The notes: generated by a model not told the origin, from the letters alone. A stretch of DNA of 64,000 nucleotides from Rhodanobacter sp. PCA2 (GCF_013620825.1 NZ_NJIC01000009.1:179866-243865), one strand, 5' to 3'. Counted from the stretch's first letter, positions 50,453 through 59,837 are shown. Numbers and translations: made by a program.

Positions 50453-50507
50453 GGGCAGCCTGGGCGCCGTGTCGCGCGCCCCCCTGGACGACGGATTGGC
50501 GAGTGGC

Positions 50508-51065
50508 ATGAGCGGTTTCAGTCTGAGCAGCGAACCCTTCACCCTGATGCGCGACTGCGATGCGGTGATGGTGCCGCAAGGCGAGACGGTGCGCCTGCCC
50601 GCCGGCCAGATCGGCTACATCACCCAGGCGCTGGGCGGCAGCTTCACCGTGTACGTGGACGGCAACCTGTTCCGTGTCGCCGGCAGCGACGCCGACGCAC
50701 TGGGCAAGGAGCCGCCGCCGCCGATCGAGGTGCCGGCGGACGCCACCGACGCCGACGTGGAAAAGCTGGCCTGGGACCAGTTGCGCACCGTGTTCGACCC
50801 GGAGATCCCGGTGAACGTGGTCGAGCTGGGCCTGGTCTACGACCTCAGCCTGGAGCAGCGCGAGGACGGCCAGCGCAAGGTCTACGTCAAACTTACGCTC
50901 ACCGCGCCCGGCTGCGGCATGGGCGACATCCTGGTGGACGACGCCCGCACCAAGCTGGAGATGATTCCCACCATCGCCGAGGCCGACGTCGACCTGGTGT
51001 TCGATCCGCCGTGGAGCTACTCCATGATGTCCGACGCGGCCAAGCTCGAGACCGGGATGATGTGA
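50508..51065 (+). CDS. sufT: Fe-S assembly protein SufT (DUF59/MIP18 family)
   Basis: A 185-residue protein with an N-terminal ~75-residue segment (LMRDCDAVMVPQGETVRLP) and a C-terminal DUF59 domain. The DUF59 core reads QLRTVFDPEIPVNVVELGLVYDL, then VKLTLTAPGCGMGDILVDDA with the conserved Cys. SufT assists maturation of iron-sulfur proteins. No suf operon is adjacent. Start 50508 gives the usual length. Confidence 0.88.
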   Translation: MSGFSLSSEPFTLMRDCDAVMVPQGETVRLPAGQIGYITQALGGSFTVYVDGNLFRVAGSDADALGKEPPPPIEVPADATDADVEKLAWDQLRTVFDPEIPVNVVELGLVYDLSLEQREDGQRKVYVKLTLTAPGCGMGDILVDDARTKLEMIPTIAEADVDLVFDPPWSYSMMSDAAKLETGMM

Positions 51066-51137
51066 ACCGTTGCTTCCCCCGGGATGCGCCACCGGACGAT
51101 TCGGGCGGCGCCGGCAGGCGGGATTCCTTGCATGTCC

Positions 51138-51143
51138 TATGAT
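51138..51143 (+). promoter_or_regulatory. Possible -10 element of the two-component operon
   Basis: TATGAT followed by CGCCGC, 89 bases upstream of the response regulator ATG. Confidence 0.3.
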
Positions 51144-51232
51144 CGCCGCATGATTTTGCGACTCCTGCAGCAGCAAGGTGCCGGGCGGAGCGCCGCCCGT
51201 CCCGGCGAGGCGCCGTTTCGGCGGCGGTCCCC

Positions 51233-51895
51233 ATGCGGCTGCTGATCGCCGAGGATTCGCCCACGCTGGGGCCGGACCTGCGCGCGGCGCTCGCCCGCGA
51301 CGGGCACGCGGCGGACCTCGCCGTCGATGGCGCGCAGGCGCTGGCGTTCGCCGCCGCCTATGCCTACGACGTGGTGATCCTCGACCTGATGCTGCCGAAG
51401 GTGGACGGCTGGGAGGTGCTGCAGCGTATCCGCCAGGGCGAGGGGCGTCCCGCCGTGCTGGTGCTGTCCGCGCGCGACCAGGTGGCTGACCGGGTGCAGG
51501 CGCTCAACCTCGGCGCGGACGACTACCTGGTGAAACCGTTCGCCTACGACGAACTGCTGGCGCGCATCCTTGCGATTTCCCGGCGCGGGCACACGCAGTC
51601 GCCGCTGCTGCGCGCTGGCCCGCTGGAAGTGGACCCGCGCGCCCGGCTGGCGCGCCTCGACGGCCAAGTGCTGGCGCTGACGCCCAAGGAGTACGCGCTG
51701 CTGGAAGCCCTGCTGGTCCAGCGCGGCACGGTGCTGGCGCGCGGCGAGCTGTTCGAGCGCCTGTACGACGCGCGCAGCGAGGCTTCCGACAAGGTGATCG
51801 AGGTGCTGGTGAGCACGCTGCGCGCCAAGCTCGCGCGCGCCGGCGTGCCGGAGCTGATCGAAACGCGTCGCGGGTACGGTTATGTCGTTGCGTGA
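51233..51895 (+). CDS. OmpR/PhoB-type response regulator
   Basis: A 220-residue two-component regulator. The receiver domain (1-115) has the phospho-acceptor Asp51 in VVILDLMLPK, acidic residues at 7-8 (EDS), and the conserved Lys in DYLVKPF. The C-terminal winged helix-turn-helix spans about 125-220 and ends GVPELIETRRGYGYVV. It overlaps the histidine kinase gene by 14 bases. Its targets are unknown; the cytochrome b561 and metal-efflux operon downstream are candidates by position. Confidence 0.93.
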   Translation: MRLLIAEDSPTLGPDLRAALARDGHAADLAVDGAQALAFAAAYAYDVVILDLMLPKVDGWEVLQRIRQGEGRPAVLVLSARDQVADRVQALNLGADDYLVKPFAYDELLARILAISRRGHTQSPLLRAGPLEVDPRARLARLDGQVLALTPKEYALLEALLVQRGTVLARGELFERLYDARSEASDKVIEVLVSTLRAKLARAGVPELIETRRGYGYVVA

Positions 51896-53252
51896 CTGGC
51901 TGTCCGGTTCCATCCATGGGCGGTTGCTGCTCACGCTGTGCGTGGGGCTGAGCCTGCTGATGGCCGCCATGTTCGTCTCGCTCGACTACAACATCGACCG
52001 CAAGATCTACCAGCGGCTCGACGACGACCTGCTGCAGCGTGCGCGTGGCGTCGCGGCATTGCTGGAAACCCCGCCCATCGACGTGGCGATGGCGCGCCTG
52101 CAGACCCTGCATCCCGCCTATGCCGGCGGCGGCCACACCGAATTCCTGCAGGTGTGGGACGCCGAGGGCCGTACCCTGGCGGTGTCCGGCAGCAATGTGG
52201 GCGGGCGGCTCGAACTGCCGACGGGCGTGAAGGCCAACCAGCCGCTCTTCTACGACCTCGCCTTGCCCGACAACCATCGCGGTCGCGCCGTGGCCTTGCG
52301 ACTGCTGTTCCCGGGCACCAGCGAGCCGGCCACGCTGGCGGTGGCGGAGGAGCGCGAGCATGTCGACCGCTTCGAGCAGAGCGTGCACGTTGCGCTGCTG
52401 ATGGGCGTAATCGGCACGGCCCTGTCGGCGGCGCTGCTGGCCATCGTCACGGTACGGCGCGGCCTGCGGCCCTTGCTGGCGTTCGGAAAGGCGGCGCGCG
52501 CGCCGGACGCCGCGCCGCACTTGCCGCAACAGCAGTTGCCGCGGGAACTGGCGCCGTTCGCGGAAACCCTCAACGCGGCCTTCGACCGCCTGCATGCGGG
52601 CATGGAGCGCGAGCGTCGCTTCTCGCGCGACGTTGCCCACGAACTGCGTACGCCGCTGGCCGAGATGCGCACCACGCTGGAACTGGCGCGGCGCGATCCG
52701 GAGGGCGGCTCGCTGGACAACGCCGTCGCCGCCATCGACCGCATGCAGCGCTGCATCGACAGCCTGCTGGCGGTATCCAGCTACGAATCCGGCCTCGCGC
52801 AACCGGAACTGGAGCCGATGGACGTGGTGCCCCTGCTGCGCCGGGCCATGGGCGCCGGTGCGCGGATCGATGCGACGCTGCCGGCGGAGGCCTGGGTGCA
52901 GTCCGACCCCGCCTTGCTGGAGCGCATCTTCGACAACTTGCTGCTGAATGCGCACGAATACGCGCCGCCCGGCAGTCGCATCGCGGTCGTGCTGGGCAAG
53001 GACCAGGGGCAATGGCTGCTGCGCATCGGCAATGCGGCGCCCGACTTGACCGAGGCGGACCTGCCGCACCTCGGGCAGCGCTTCTGGCGCAAGTCGCCGG
53101 CGCGCGAGGCGACGCGGCACGGCGGGCTGGGCCTGGCGCTGGCGAGCACGCTGGCCGCCGTGCTTGCCACGGTGTTGCGCTTCGAGCTGCGCGAAGGCGT
53201 GCTGTGGGCCATCCTGGGGCCAATGCCGGACATCGATTCCATCAATACCTAG
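51882..53252 (+). CDS. Sensor histidine kinase
   Basis: A 456-residue membrane histidine kinase. Two helices (about 13-33 and 169-190, LLMGVIGTALSAALLAIV) flank a periplasmic sensor of about 135 residues. The dimerisation/phosphoacceptor motif is DVAHELRTPLAEMR with His253. The ATP-binding domain has the N box NLLLNAHEYAP and a G2 motif GGLGLALAS; the G1 region is diverged (NAAPDLTEADLPHL). The C-terminus ends soon after ELREGVLWAIL. Partner of the regulator at 51233; a REP-like hairpin lies directly after the stop. Confidence 0.93.
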   Translation: MSLRDWLSGSIHGRLLLTLCVGLSLLMAAMFVSLDYNIDRKIYQRLDDDLLQRARGVAALLETPPIDVAMARLQTLHPAYAGGGHTEFLQVWDAEGRTLAVSGSNVGGRLELPTGVKANQPLFYDLALPDNHRGRAVALRLLFPGTSEPATLAVAEEREHVDRFEQSVHVALLMGVIGTALSAALLAIVTVRRGLRPLLAFGKAARAPDAAPHLPQQQLPRELAPFAETLNAAFDRLHAGMERERRFSRDVAHELRTPLAEMRTTLELARRDPEGGSLDNAVAAIDRMQRCIDSLLAVSSYESGLAQPELEPMDVVPLLRRAMGAGARIDATLPAEAWVQSDPALLERIFDNLLLNAHEYAPPGSRIAVVLGKDQGQWLLRIGNAAPDLTEADLPHLGQRFWRKSPAREATRHGGLGLALASTLAAVLATVLRFELREGVLWAILGPMPDIDSINT

Positions 53253-53258
53253 GACGGC

Positions 53259-53303
53259 CTGATTTTGCTCGTCAGCCTTCGCCGGGATGACGGGCAAAAT
53301 CAG
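53259..53303. repeat. REP-like dispersed repeat, copy 2, with hairpin
   Basis: A 16-bp stem with one mismatch (53259-53274 with 53288-53303) closes over GCCTTCGCCGGGA. The right half contains GCCGGGATGACGGGCAAAA, identical to the repeat at 2026-2044. It lies 6 bases after the histidine kinase stop and may also act as a terminator. Confidence 0.7.
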
Positions 53304-53454
53304 ACCCTCCGTATCCTGTCCATGGGGTCGCAGGCGCTTGATCCGGACCCGCGCTTAAGCAAAGCCAAAGCTCGAGCATCCAAAGCTTGCCAAGGCGGGT
53401 CCCGACGCATGCCGCGAAGACCTGGCCCTGTCGCCACTACAGAGAGAGGTCATC

Positions 53455-54003
53455 ATGTCTGCCAACCGTTACGCGCCATGGGTGCGGCGCCTGCACTGGG
53501 CGGTCGCCTGGTTCATCGTGTTTGCCCTGGTGCTCATCGAGATCAAGGGATGGTTCCCGCGGGGTTCGGCCACGCGCACGGCCGTGAAGTGGGGGCACAT
53601 GCAGTTCGGTATCGCCGTGCTGCTGCTGATGCTGCCCCGCCTGCTGGTTCGCCTGCGCCATGCGGCGCCCCCGATCACGCCGCCGCTACCGCGTTGGCAG
53701 GATGTGCTGAGCAAGCTCGTCCACCTGAGCCTGTACCTGCTTGCGTTCGCCGTGCCCTTGCTCGGCGTGTCGATGATGTTCATCGCCGGCAAGCCGTGGA
53801 ACCTGCTCGGGCTGCCGCTGCCCGTGATGGCGACGCCCGATCCCGATCTCGCGCACGCGCTGGAAGGCATACACGAGACCATCGGCAACGTGCTGATGTG
53901 GCTTGCCATCGCCCACGCCGCCGCCGCCGTGTTCCATCACTTCGTGCAACGCGACGACACGCTGGTCCGCATGCTGCCCGAAGGACGCAAGCGCATCCGC
54001 TGA
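53455..54003 (+). CDS. cybB: Cytochrome b561 family protein
   Basis: A 182-residue inner-membrane di-heme protein with four helices. Heme-ligand histidines are expected in VRRLHWAVAWFIVF, WGHMQFGIAVLLL, HLSLYLLAFAVPL and IHETIGNVLMWLAIAHAAAA. It transfers electrons to or from quinone. GAGAGAGG precedes the ATG. It lies between the two-component system and the RND operon, but is probably transcribed separately from the latter (125-bp gap). Confidence 0.85.
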   Translation: MSANRYAPWVRRLHWAVAWFIVFALVLIEIKGWFPRGSATRTAVKWGHMQFGIAVLLLMLPRLLVRLRHAAPPITPPLPRWQDVLSKLVHLSLYLLAFAVPLLGVSMMFIAGKPWNLLGLPLPVMATPDPDLAHALEGIHETIGNVLMWLAIAHAAAAVFHHFVQRDDTLVRMLPEGRKRIR

Positions 54004-54128
54004 TGCATGCCGCGCACGCCGCACTTTGCTGCGGCGTGCTGTCGCAGGCAGCGATCTGTCCGCAGCTTTAAGCGCCTTCAAAGCTGGCCATTCCGATACT
54101 CCCCAGCAGTCGATTCGGGAGATCAAGC

Positions 54129-55157
54129 ATGCGCCGTTGGTTTGCAGGCCTCGGACTCGCGTCCCTGGTGGCTCAAGCTGCGTTGGCAGCTGGGCCGGTG
54201 GTCGCCGTGCCGACGGCGCGGGTCGAACGCACCGAACGCGTTCCGCTGGAACAGTTGCCGGTCACCGTGAAACTCCCGCTGGAAGGGACGTCGGTGGTGG
54301 TGGTGCCGTTGAGCGGCATCGTGCTCGACGTGCTGGTGCGCGAAGGCGATGCGGTGAAGCGCGGGCAGGCGCTCGCCAGGCTGCAGAGCCGCGAGGCGAT
54401 GACGCTGGGCGCGGACCTGTCGGCTGCACAGGGCGCCTATGGCGTCGCTGCGGCGCAGGCGAAGCGCGACGAACAACTGCTGAAGGAAGGCATCGTGCCG
54501 CAGGCGCGGGTGCAGGCCAGCATCGCTTCGCGCGACGCCGCGGCGGCGCGCGTCCGCGAACTCCAGGCCGCCCGTGCCTGGGCGCCCGCGGTGACTGGGT
54601 CGGGCATGGGCGTCTACGAACTGCGGGCGCCGATGGCGGGCCGCGTGATCGAGCGCGCCGTGCAGCCCGGCGGCACCTACGATGCTCTCGCGAAGGCCTT
54701 CGTGCTGACTGCCGGACAGCGCGTGATGCTCGAGCTGCGGGTGCCCGCCTCGCTGGCCGGCCAGGTGCGCCGTGGCCAGGAGGTGCGCACCAGCGAAGGC
54801 GCCGTGGCGCACGTCAGCGAAACCGCCGGCGTGCTCGATGCGGCCAGCCAGACGGTGCTTGTCCGCGCGGAAGGAGATGCCGGCGCCTTGCTGCCCGGCA
54901 TGCAGACCAGCGCCACGCTGTGGCTGCCCGCGCCGCCGGATGCCGTCTCGGTGCCCGGCAATGCGCTGCTGGGCGAAGGCGACGCCATGCGCGTCTTCGT
55001 GCGCACGGCCGCCGGGTTCCGCGCCGTGAAGGTGAGCCTGCTGGCCCGCGACGGCGAATCGCGGCGCATCGTGCGCGGCGAGCTGAAGCACGGCGACGAA
55101 GTCGCCACGGGCGCGCTCGACACGCTGCAGGCGCGCACGGCCACGGAGGGGCGGTGA
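54129..55157 (+). CDS. RND efflux periplasmic adaptor subunit
   Basis: A 342-residue membrane fusion protein with a signal peptide (MRRWFAGLGLASLVAQAALAAG). The lipoyl/barrel-sandwich half shows VVVVPLSGIVLDVLVREGDAVKRGQALARL, followed by a helical hairpin of moderate length (QGAYGVAAAQAKRDEQLLKE) and a second lipoyl half with APMAGRVIERAVQPGGTY. It links the RND pump to the outer-membrane channel. No histidine-rich metal-binding tail is visible. The next gene starts 1 base after its stop. Confidence 0.9.
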   Translation: MRRWFAGLGLASLVAQAALAAGPVVAVPTARVERTERVPLEQLPVTVKLPLEGTSVVVVPLSGIVLDVLVREGDAVKRGQALARLQSREAMTLGADLSAAQGAYGVAAAQAKRDEQLLKEGIVPQARVQASIASRDAAAARVRELQAARAWAPAVTGSGMGVYELRAPMAGRVIERAVQPGGTYDALAKAFVLTAGQRVMLELRVPASLAGQVRRGQEVRTSEGAVAHVSETAGVLDAASQTVLVRAEGDAGALLPGMQTSATLWLPAPPDAVSVPGNALLGEGDAMRVFVRTAAGFRAVKVSLLARDGESRRIVRGELKHGDEVATGALDTLQARTATEGR

Positions 55158-55158
55158 G

Positions 55159-58100
55159 ATGTTGCAGCGACTCATCGCATTCTCGCTGGCGCAACGCCTG
55201 CTCGTGCTGGTCGTGGCGCTCGGCCTGGTCGCGGCTGGCGCGTGGGCGTTCCTGCGCCTGCCGATCGACGCCTACCCGAACATCGCGCCCACCCAGGTCA
55301 AGCTGATCCTCAAGGCGCCCGGCATGACGCCCGAAGAGGTGGAGAGCCGCGTGGTCGTGCCGCTGGAAATGGAACTGCTGGGCGTGCCCAAGGCCGTGAT
55401 GCTGCGCTCGACCGCCAAGTACGCCATCGCGGACATCACCCTCGATTTCCAGGAGGGCACGGACATCTACTGGGCGCGCCAGCAGGTGGCCGAGCGTTAC
55501 GCCGGCGCATCGGCCGTCTTGCCCTCCGACGTGAGCGGCGGGCTGGCGCCGATGTCCACGCCGCTGTCGGACATGTTCATGTTCACCATCGAGGGCGGGC
55601 ATCTTTCGCTGGCGGAGCGCCGCAATCTGCTGGACTGGACCATCCGGCCCGCCCTGCGCACGATTCCCGGCGTGGCGGATCTCAACGCGCTGGGCGGCGA
55701 GGTCCGCAGTTTTCTGGTGACGCCGGACCGTGCGCGGCTGTCCGCGGCCGGCCTGCATTTTCGCGACGTCGTCGATGCCGTCGAGCGCAACAACCGCAAC
55801 GACGGCTCGGGCCGCCTGCGCGATGGCGGCGATGCGCTGATCGTGCGCACGGCCGGCGCCATCGTCACGCTCGACGACTTGCGCCAGGTGGTGGTCGCCA
55901 TGCGCGGCGACGTGCCGATCCGCGTGGGCGACGTCGCCAAGGTCGGCTACGGCGCGGTGACGCGCTACGGCGCCGTCACGCGCGATGGCGAAGGCGAGGC
56001 CGTCGAAGGCCTGGTGGTGGGATTGCGCGGCGCCGATGCATCGCAGACCGTCGCCGCGGTGCGCGAGCGGCTGGCCGAGCTGCAGCGCAGCCTGCCGGCC
56101 GGGGTGCGCATCGAGACGTTCTACGACCGCGGCGGCCTGGTCGAGCGCGCGGTCGGCACGGTGCAGGAGGCCCTGATCGAAGCCAGCATCCTGGTGGTGA
56201 TCCTGCTGCTGCTGTTCCTCGGCGACGTGCGCGCGGCGCTGGTGGTTTCGGTGACCTTGCCGCTGGCCGTGCTCGGCACCTTCCTGCTGATGCACTTCGT
56301 CGGCATGAGCGCCAACCTGATGAGCCTCGGCGGCCTGGCCATCGCCATCGGCATGCTGGTCGATGCGGCCGTCGTGGTGGTGGAGAACACGGTCAGCCGC
56401 CTTGCTCCCGCGGCGCATGGCGAGGCGGCGGCGCTTCCGCGCCTGCACCTCGTCTACCGCGCCGCGCGCGAGGTGGCGGCGCCGGTCGCCGCCGGCATCG
56501 TCATCATCATGCTGGTGTTCGCGCCCTTGCTGAGCCTGCAGGGACTGGAAGGCAAGCTGTTCGCGCCGGTTGCGCTGACCATCGTGTTCGCGCTGGCGAC
56601 GTCGCTGCTGCTGTCGCTCACCGTGATACCGGTGTTGTGCTCGATGTTCCTGCGCGAAGGCGCGCATCGCGAACCCTGGCTGATGCGCCAGCTCGAACGC
56701 GGCTATCGCCCGCTGCTCGACTGGTCGCTCGCCCATGGCCGCGCGGTGGCGGCGATCGCGGTCGTCAGCCTCGGCGTCGGCGCCGTGGCCTACATGGGCA
56801 CCGGCAAGACATTCATGCCCACCATGGACGAGGGCGACATGCTGGTGCAGCTGGTGAAGCCGGCCTCGGTCTCGCTGGAGGCCTCGCGCGACCTCGACCT
56901 GGAGATCGAGCGTGCCATCAAGGCGAAGCTGCCCGAAGTGGAGCACGTGATCGCGCGCCTGGGCTCGGACGAACTCGGCCTCGATCCGATGGGGCTCAAC
57001 GAGACCGACATGTTCCTGCAGCTGAAACCGCGCAAGCAGTGGCGCGGCCCGGATGCCGCGTGGCTGGAACAGCAGCTGCGCGAAGTGATGGGCGGTTTCC
57101 CCGGCGTGGAATACGGCTTCACCCAACCCATCCAGATGCGCGTGTCCGAAATGCTCACCGGCAGCCGCGGCGACGTGGCGGTCAAGGTGTTCGGCACCGA
57201 CCTGCAGATGCTCAACGAACTGGCCAACCGCGTCGCCGCCATCCTGGAGCGCACCAAGGGCAGCCAGGACGTGCTTGCGCAGACCCAGGAGGGCATGCGC
57301 TACCTCGGCGTGCGGATCGATCGCCAGGCGGCGGGTCGCTACGGGCTGGACGTCGCCGCCGTGCAGGACGAACTGCGCGCCCAGCTCGAAGGGCGCCGCG
57401 CCGGGGTGGTGATCGAACAGCAGCGCCGCACGCCGATCCTGGTGCGCGGCGACGAGCAGATCGCCCACGCGCCCGGACGCTTCGGGCAGATCAGCGTGGC
57501 TCGTGGCGATGGCGGCGAAGTGCCGCTGGAACAGCTCGCCAAACTCGAAGCCACCAGCGGCCCGGTGCAGGTGCGGCGCGAGAACGCCGCGCGCTATGCG
57601 CTGGTGCAGGCCAACGTCAGCGGGCGCGACCTGGTCGGCTTCGTCGCCGAGGCGCGCGCCGCCGTGGATCGCGAAGTGCACCTGCCATCGGGCTACCGCG
57701 TGAGCTGGGGCGGACAGTTCGAGAACCAGCAGCGCGCGGCGGCGCGCCTGGGGCTGGTGGTTCCGGCGGCGCTGGGCATGATCTTCCTGGTGCTGTTCTT
57801 CACCTTCGGCGCGGTGCGCGAGGCGCTGCTGATCCTCTGCAACGTTCCCTTCGCCATGGTGGGCGGCGTGGTCGCGCTGTGGCTGTCGGGCCAGTACCTC
57901 TCGGTGCCGGCGTCGGTGGGCTTCATCGCCTTGCTCGGCATCGCCGTGCTCAACGGCCTGGTGCTGGTGTCGTTCTTCAACCAGTTGCGCGAGTCCGGCA
58001 TGCCCCTGGCGGACGTGGTGCGCGAGGGCGCGCTGCGCCGCCTCCGTCCGGTGTTGATGACGGCCTCCATCACCGCGCTCGGGCTGGTGCCGCTGCTGTT

Positions 58101-58230
58101 CGCCAGCGGCCCGGGTTCCGAAGTGCAGCGGCCGCTCGCGGTCGTGGTGATCGGCGGCCTGGTGACCTCCACCGCGCTGACGCTGTTGCTGATGCCGGTG
58201 TTGTTCCGTCGCTTTTGCGCCACGAGATAA
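55159..58230 (+). CDS. HME-type RND efflux transporter (CusA/CzcA family)
   Basis: A 1023-residue proton-driven inner-membrane pump with twelve helices and two large periplasmic loops. The helix 4 motif is AIGMLVDAAVVVVENT with the proton-relay Asp402. This AIG-x3-DAA-x4-EN form is closer to the monovalent-cation group (CusA/SilA) than to the DFG-x3-DGA form of CzcA. RLPIDAYPNIAPTQV at the N-terminus and the C-terminal AIVLNGLVLVSF-type segment support the HME family. The ion remains unproven. Operon: adaptor, pump, DUF3240, outer-membrane channel. Confidence 0.92.
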   Translation: MLQRLIAFSLAQRLLVLVVALGLVAAGAWAFLRLPIDAYPNIAPTQVKLILKAPGMTPEEVESRVVVPLEMELLGVPKAVMLRSTAKYAIADITLDFQEGTDIYWARQQVAERYAGASAVLPSDVSGGLAPMSTPLSDMFMFTIEGGHLSLAERRNLLDWTIRPALRTIPGVADLNALGGEVRSFLVTPDRARLSAAGLHFRDVVDAVERNNRNDGSGRLRDGGDALIVRTAGAIVTLDDLRQVVVAMRGDVPIRVGDVAKVGYGAVTRYGAVTRDGEGEAVEGLVVGLRGADASQTVAAVRERLAELQRSLPAGVRIETFYDRGGLVERAVGTVQEALIEASILVVILLLLFLGDVRAALVVSVTLPLAVLGTFLLMHFVGMSANLMSLGGLAIAIGMLVDAAVVVVENTVSRLAPAAHGEAAALPRLHLVYRAAREVAAPVAAGIVIIMLVFAPLLSLQGLEGKLFAPVALTIVFALATSLLLSLTVIPVLCSMFLREGAHREPWLMRQLERGYRPLLDWSLAHGRAVAAIAVVSLGVGAVAYMGTGKTFMPTMDEGDMLVQLVKPASVSLEASRDLDLEIERAIKAKLPEVEHVIARLGSDELGLDPMGLNETDMFLQLKPRKQWRGPDAAWLEQQLREVMGGFPGVEYGFTQPIQMRVSEMLTGSRGDVAVKVFGTDLQMLNELANRVAAILERTKGSQDVLAQTQEGMRYLGVRIDRQAAGRYGLDVAAVQDELRAQLEGRRAGVVIEQQRRTPILVRGDEQIAHAPGRFGQISVARGDGGEVPLEQLAKLEATSGPVQVRRENAARYALVQANVSGRDLVGFVAEARAAVDREVHLPSGYRVSWGGQFENQQRAAARLGLVVPAALGMIFLVLFFTFGAVREALLILCNVPFAMVGGVVALWLSGQYLSVPASVGFIALLGIAVLNGLVLVSFFNQLRESGMPLADVVREGALRRLRPVLMTASITALGLVPLLFASGPGSEVQRPLAVVVIGGLVTSTALTLLLMPVLFRRFCATR

Positions 58231-58233
58231 GCC

Positions 58234-58545
58234 ATGCCGTACGTACTGAAAAGATTGACCCTGGTGGCGCCGCGCGCGCTGGAAGAGGACCTCGTCGCGG
58301 CCCTGCTGGAAATGCATCCGGCGTTGCCCGGCTTCACCACCGCGCAAGTCGCCGGCCACGGCGAGGGCTTCGAGCAGGCGCGGGTGGCGGAACGGGTGCA
58401 GGGGCGCATCGACCGCGTGTTGCTGTGGCTGGTGCTGCCGGCGGAAACGGTGGACCGGGTGCTGTCCCGGCTGCGCGCGGCGCTGCCGCAGAGCGAGGTG
58501 GTGTGGTGGGTCGAACCGGTGGAGACCATGGGGCGGCTGGCATGA
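58234..58545 (+). CDS. DUF3240 family protein
   Basis: A 103-residue small cytoplasmic protein. The pattern MPYVLKRLTLVAPRALEEDL, the middle FTTAQVAGHGEGFEQA and RVLLWLVLPAETVDRVLS recall DUF3240, which is often next to heavy-metal RND pumps and looks like a PII/CutA-type ferredoxin-like fold. It sits 3 bases after the pump gene and overlaps the channel gene by 4. Role unknown; a regulatory or metal-sensing role is inferred from position. Confidence 0.8.
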   Translation: MPYVLKRLTLVAPRALEEDLVAALLEMHPALPGFTTAQVAGHGEGFEQARVAERVQGRIDRVLLWLVLPAETVDRVLSRLRAALPQSEVVWWVEPVETMGRLA

Positions 58546-59837
58546 AGCGCTGGATCGGACTGCTGCTGGTCATGGCCTGTGCGGCGGCGCATGCGGCCGA
58601 TGGCGATGATCCCATGCTGCCGCCGGCCAGCCTGGTGCTGCAGGCGGTCAGCGCCACGCCGGAGGTGCATCGCGCCGAAGCCTGGGTGGCGGCGGCCGAT
58701 GCGCAGGCGCGCATGCGTGCCGTGGGCAGCCACGAGGCGCAGGTGACGGTGATCCCCCAGCGCCGCCGCGTGCAGGGCGACCGCGACTACAACGAATGGG
58801 AGCTGGATGTGGCGCGGCCGGTGCGCCTGCCCGGCAAGGCGCGGCTGGATCGCGAGATCGGCGCCGCCGGGCAGCAAGCCGCCCGGCTGTTGCTGGAAGA
58901 CGCCCACCATGCCGCCGCGCGGCGGCTGCTCGCCGCGTGGTCGCAGTGGCAACGGGCGCGGGCGGAACACGAGCAATTGCGGCAACTGGTCGAGATCGCC
59001 CGGCGCGACCGCGACACGGTGGCGCGGCGGGTGCAACTGGGCGATGCCGCCGAGCGCGAGCGCCTCGCCACCGAGTCGGCGCTGGCGCAGGCGCAGGCGG
59101 CGCTGCTGCGCGCGCAGTCGACCCTGACCGGGGCGGAGCTGGCGTGGCGCAGCGAGTTTCCCTCCGTGCCGCTGCCGGAGCGCACCGCTGACGGCACGTA
59201 CGCGCCGCCCGCGCTGGACGGCGACGACGGTGCCTGGGTGCAGCTGATCGTGACGCGCAGCCACGAAATCGGCGCGAGCGAAGCCTTGGCGCGGCAGAAG
59301 GACGCCGAAGCGCGCCGTGCGCGCGCCGACCGCGTGGCCGACCCCACGCTGGGCATACGCATGCTCAACGACCTGGGCGGCCGCGAGCGCGCCTACGGCG
59401 TGGTGCTGGGCATTCCGCTGGGCGGCAGCTATCGGCGCGCGGCTGCGCTCAAGGCCGACGCCGACACGCTGGCGGCCGAAGCGGATCTTGCGACCGTGCG
59501 GCGCGACATCGGGCGCGACGCGCGCATGGTGGTGGCGGCCGCGCGGGCGGGTCACGCCATCTGGGAAAGCCGGCGCGAGGCGCTGCAGGTCACCAGCGCC
59601 AGCGCCGCCAAGGCGGCCCGCGCCTATGCGCTGGGCGAGGCCGGCATCGCCGAGCTGCTGGCCGCGCGGCGCGCCGAGCAGGAGGCGATGCTGGCCGAGC
59701 GCCAGTCGGCCATCGACGCGCTGGAAGCGGTGACGCGGGTGCAGGTGGATGCCCATACGATCTGGCACCGCCACGACGACCATGACGAGCCGTCCGACGC
59801 TGCCGGTCCGCCCGCGCTTCCCGATTCCGGTGGGTAA
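58542..59837 (+). CDS. TolC-family outer-membrane efflux protein
   Basis: A 431-residue outer-membrane factor with signal peptide MKRWIGLLLVMACAAAHA. The body is mostly long amphipathic helices rich in Ala, Arg and Gln (ARRDRDTVARRVQLGDAAER and ARAYALGEAGIAELLAARRA), matching the TolC/CusC repeats, and GVVLGIPLGGSYRRAAAL is the typical beta segment. No N-terminal lipobox cysteine is at the cleavage site. A His/Asp-rich end (IWHRHDDHDEP) could bind metal. Last gene of the operon. Confidence 0.88.
   Translation: MKRWIGLLLVMACAAAHAADGDDPMLPPASLVLQAVSATPEVHRAEAWVAAADAQARMRAVGSHEAQVTVIPQRRRVQGDRDYNEWELDVARPVRLPGKARLDREIGAAGQQAARLLLEDAHHAAARRLLAAWSQWQRARAEHEQLRQLVEIARRDRDTVARRVQLGDAAERERLATESALAQAQAALLRAQSTLTGAELAWRSEFPSVPLPERTADGTYAPPALDGDDGAWVQLIVTRSHEIGASEALARQKDAEARRARADRVADPTLGIRMLNDLGGRERAYGVVLGIPLGGSYRRAAALKADADTLAAEADLATVRRDIGRDARMVVAAARAGHAIWESRREALQVTSASAAKAARAYALGEAGIAELLAARRAEQEAMLAERQSAIDALEAVTRVQVDAHTIWHRHDDHDEPSDAAGPPALPDSGG

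Noticed and set aside
54814-58359. An 1181-codon minus-strand frame opposite the RND pump
   Set aside because: Antisense shadow of the pump and adaptor genes; composition of His/Gln/Arg/Ala without any motif.
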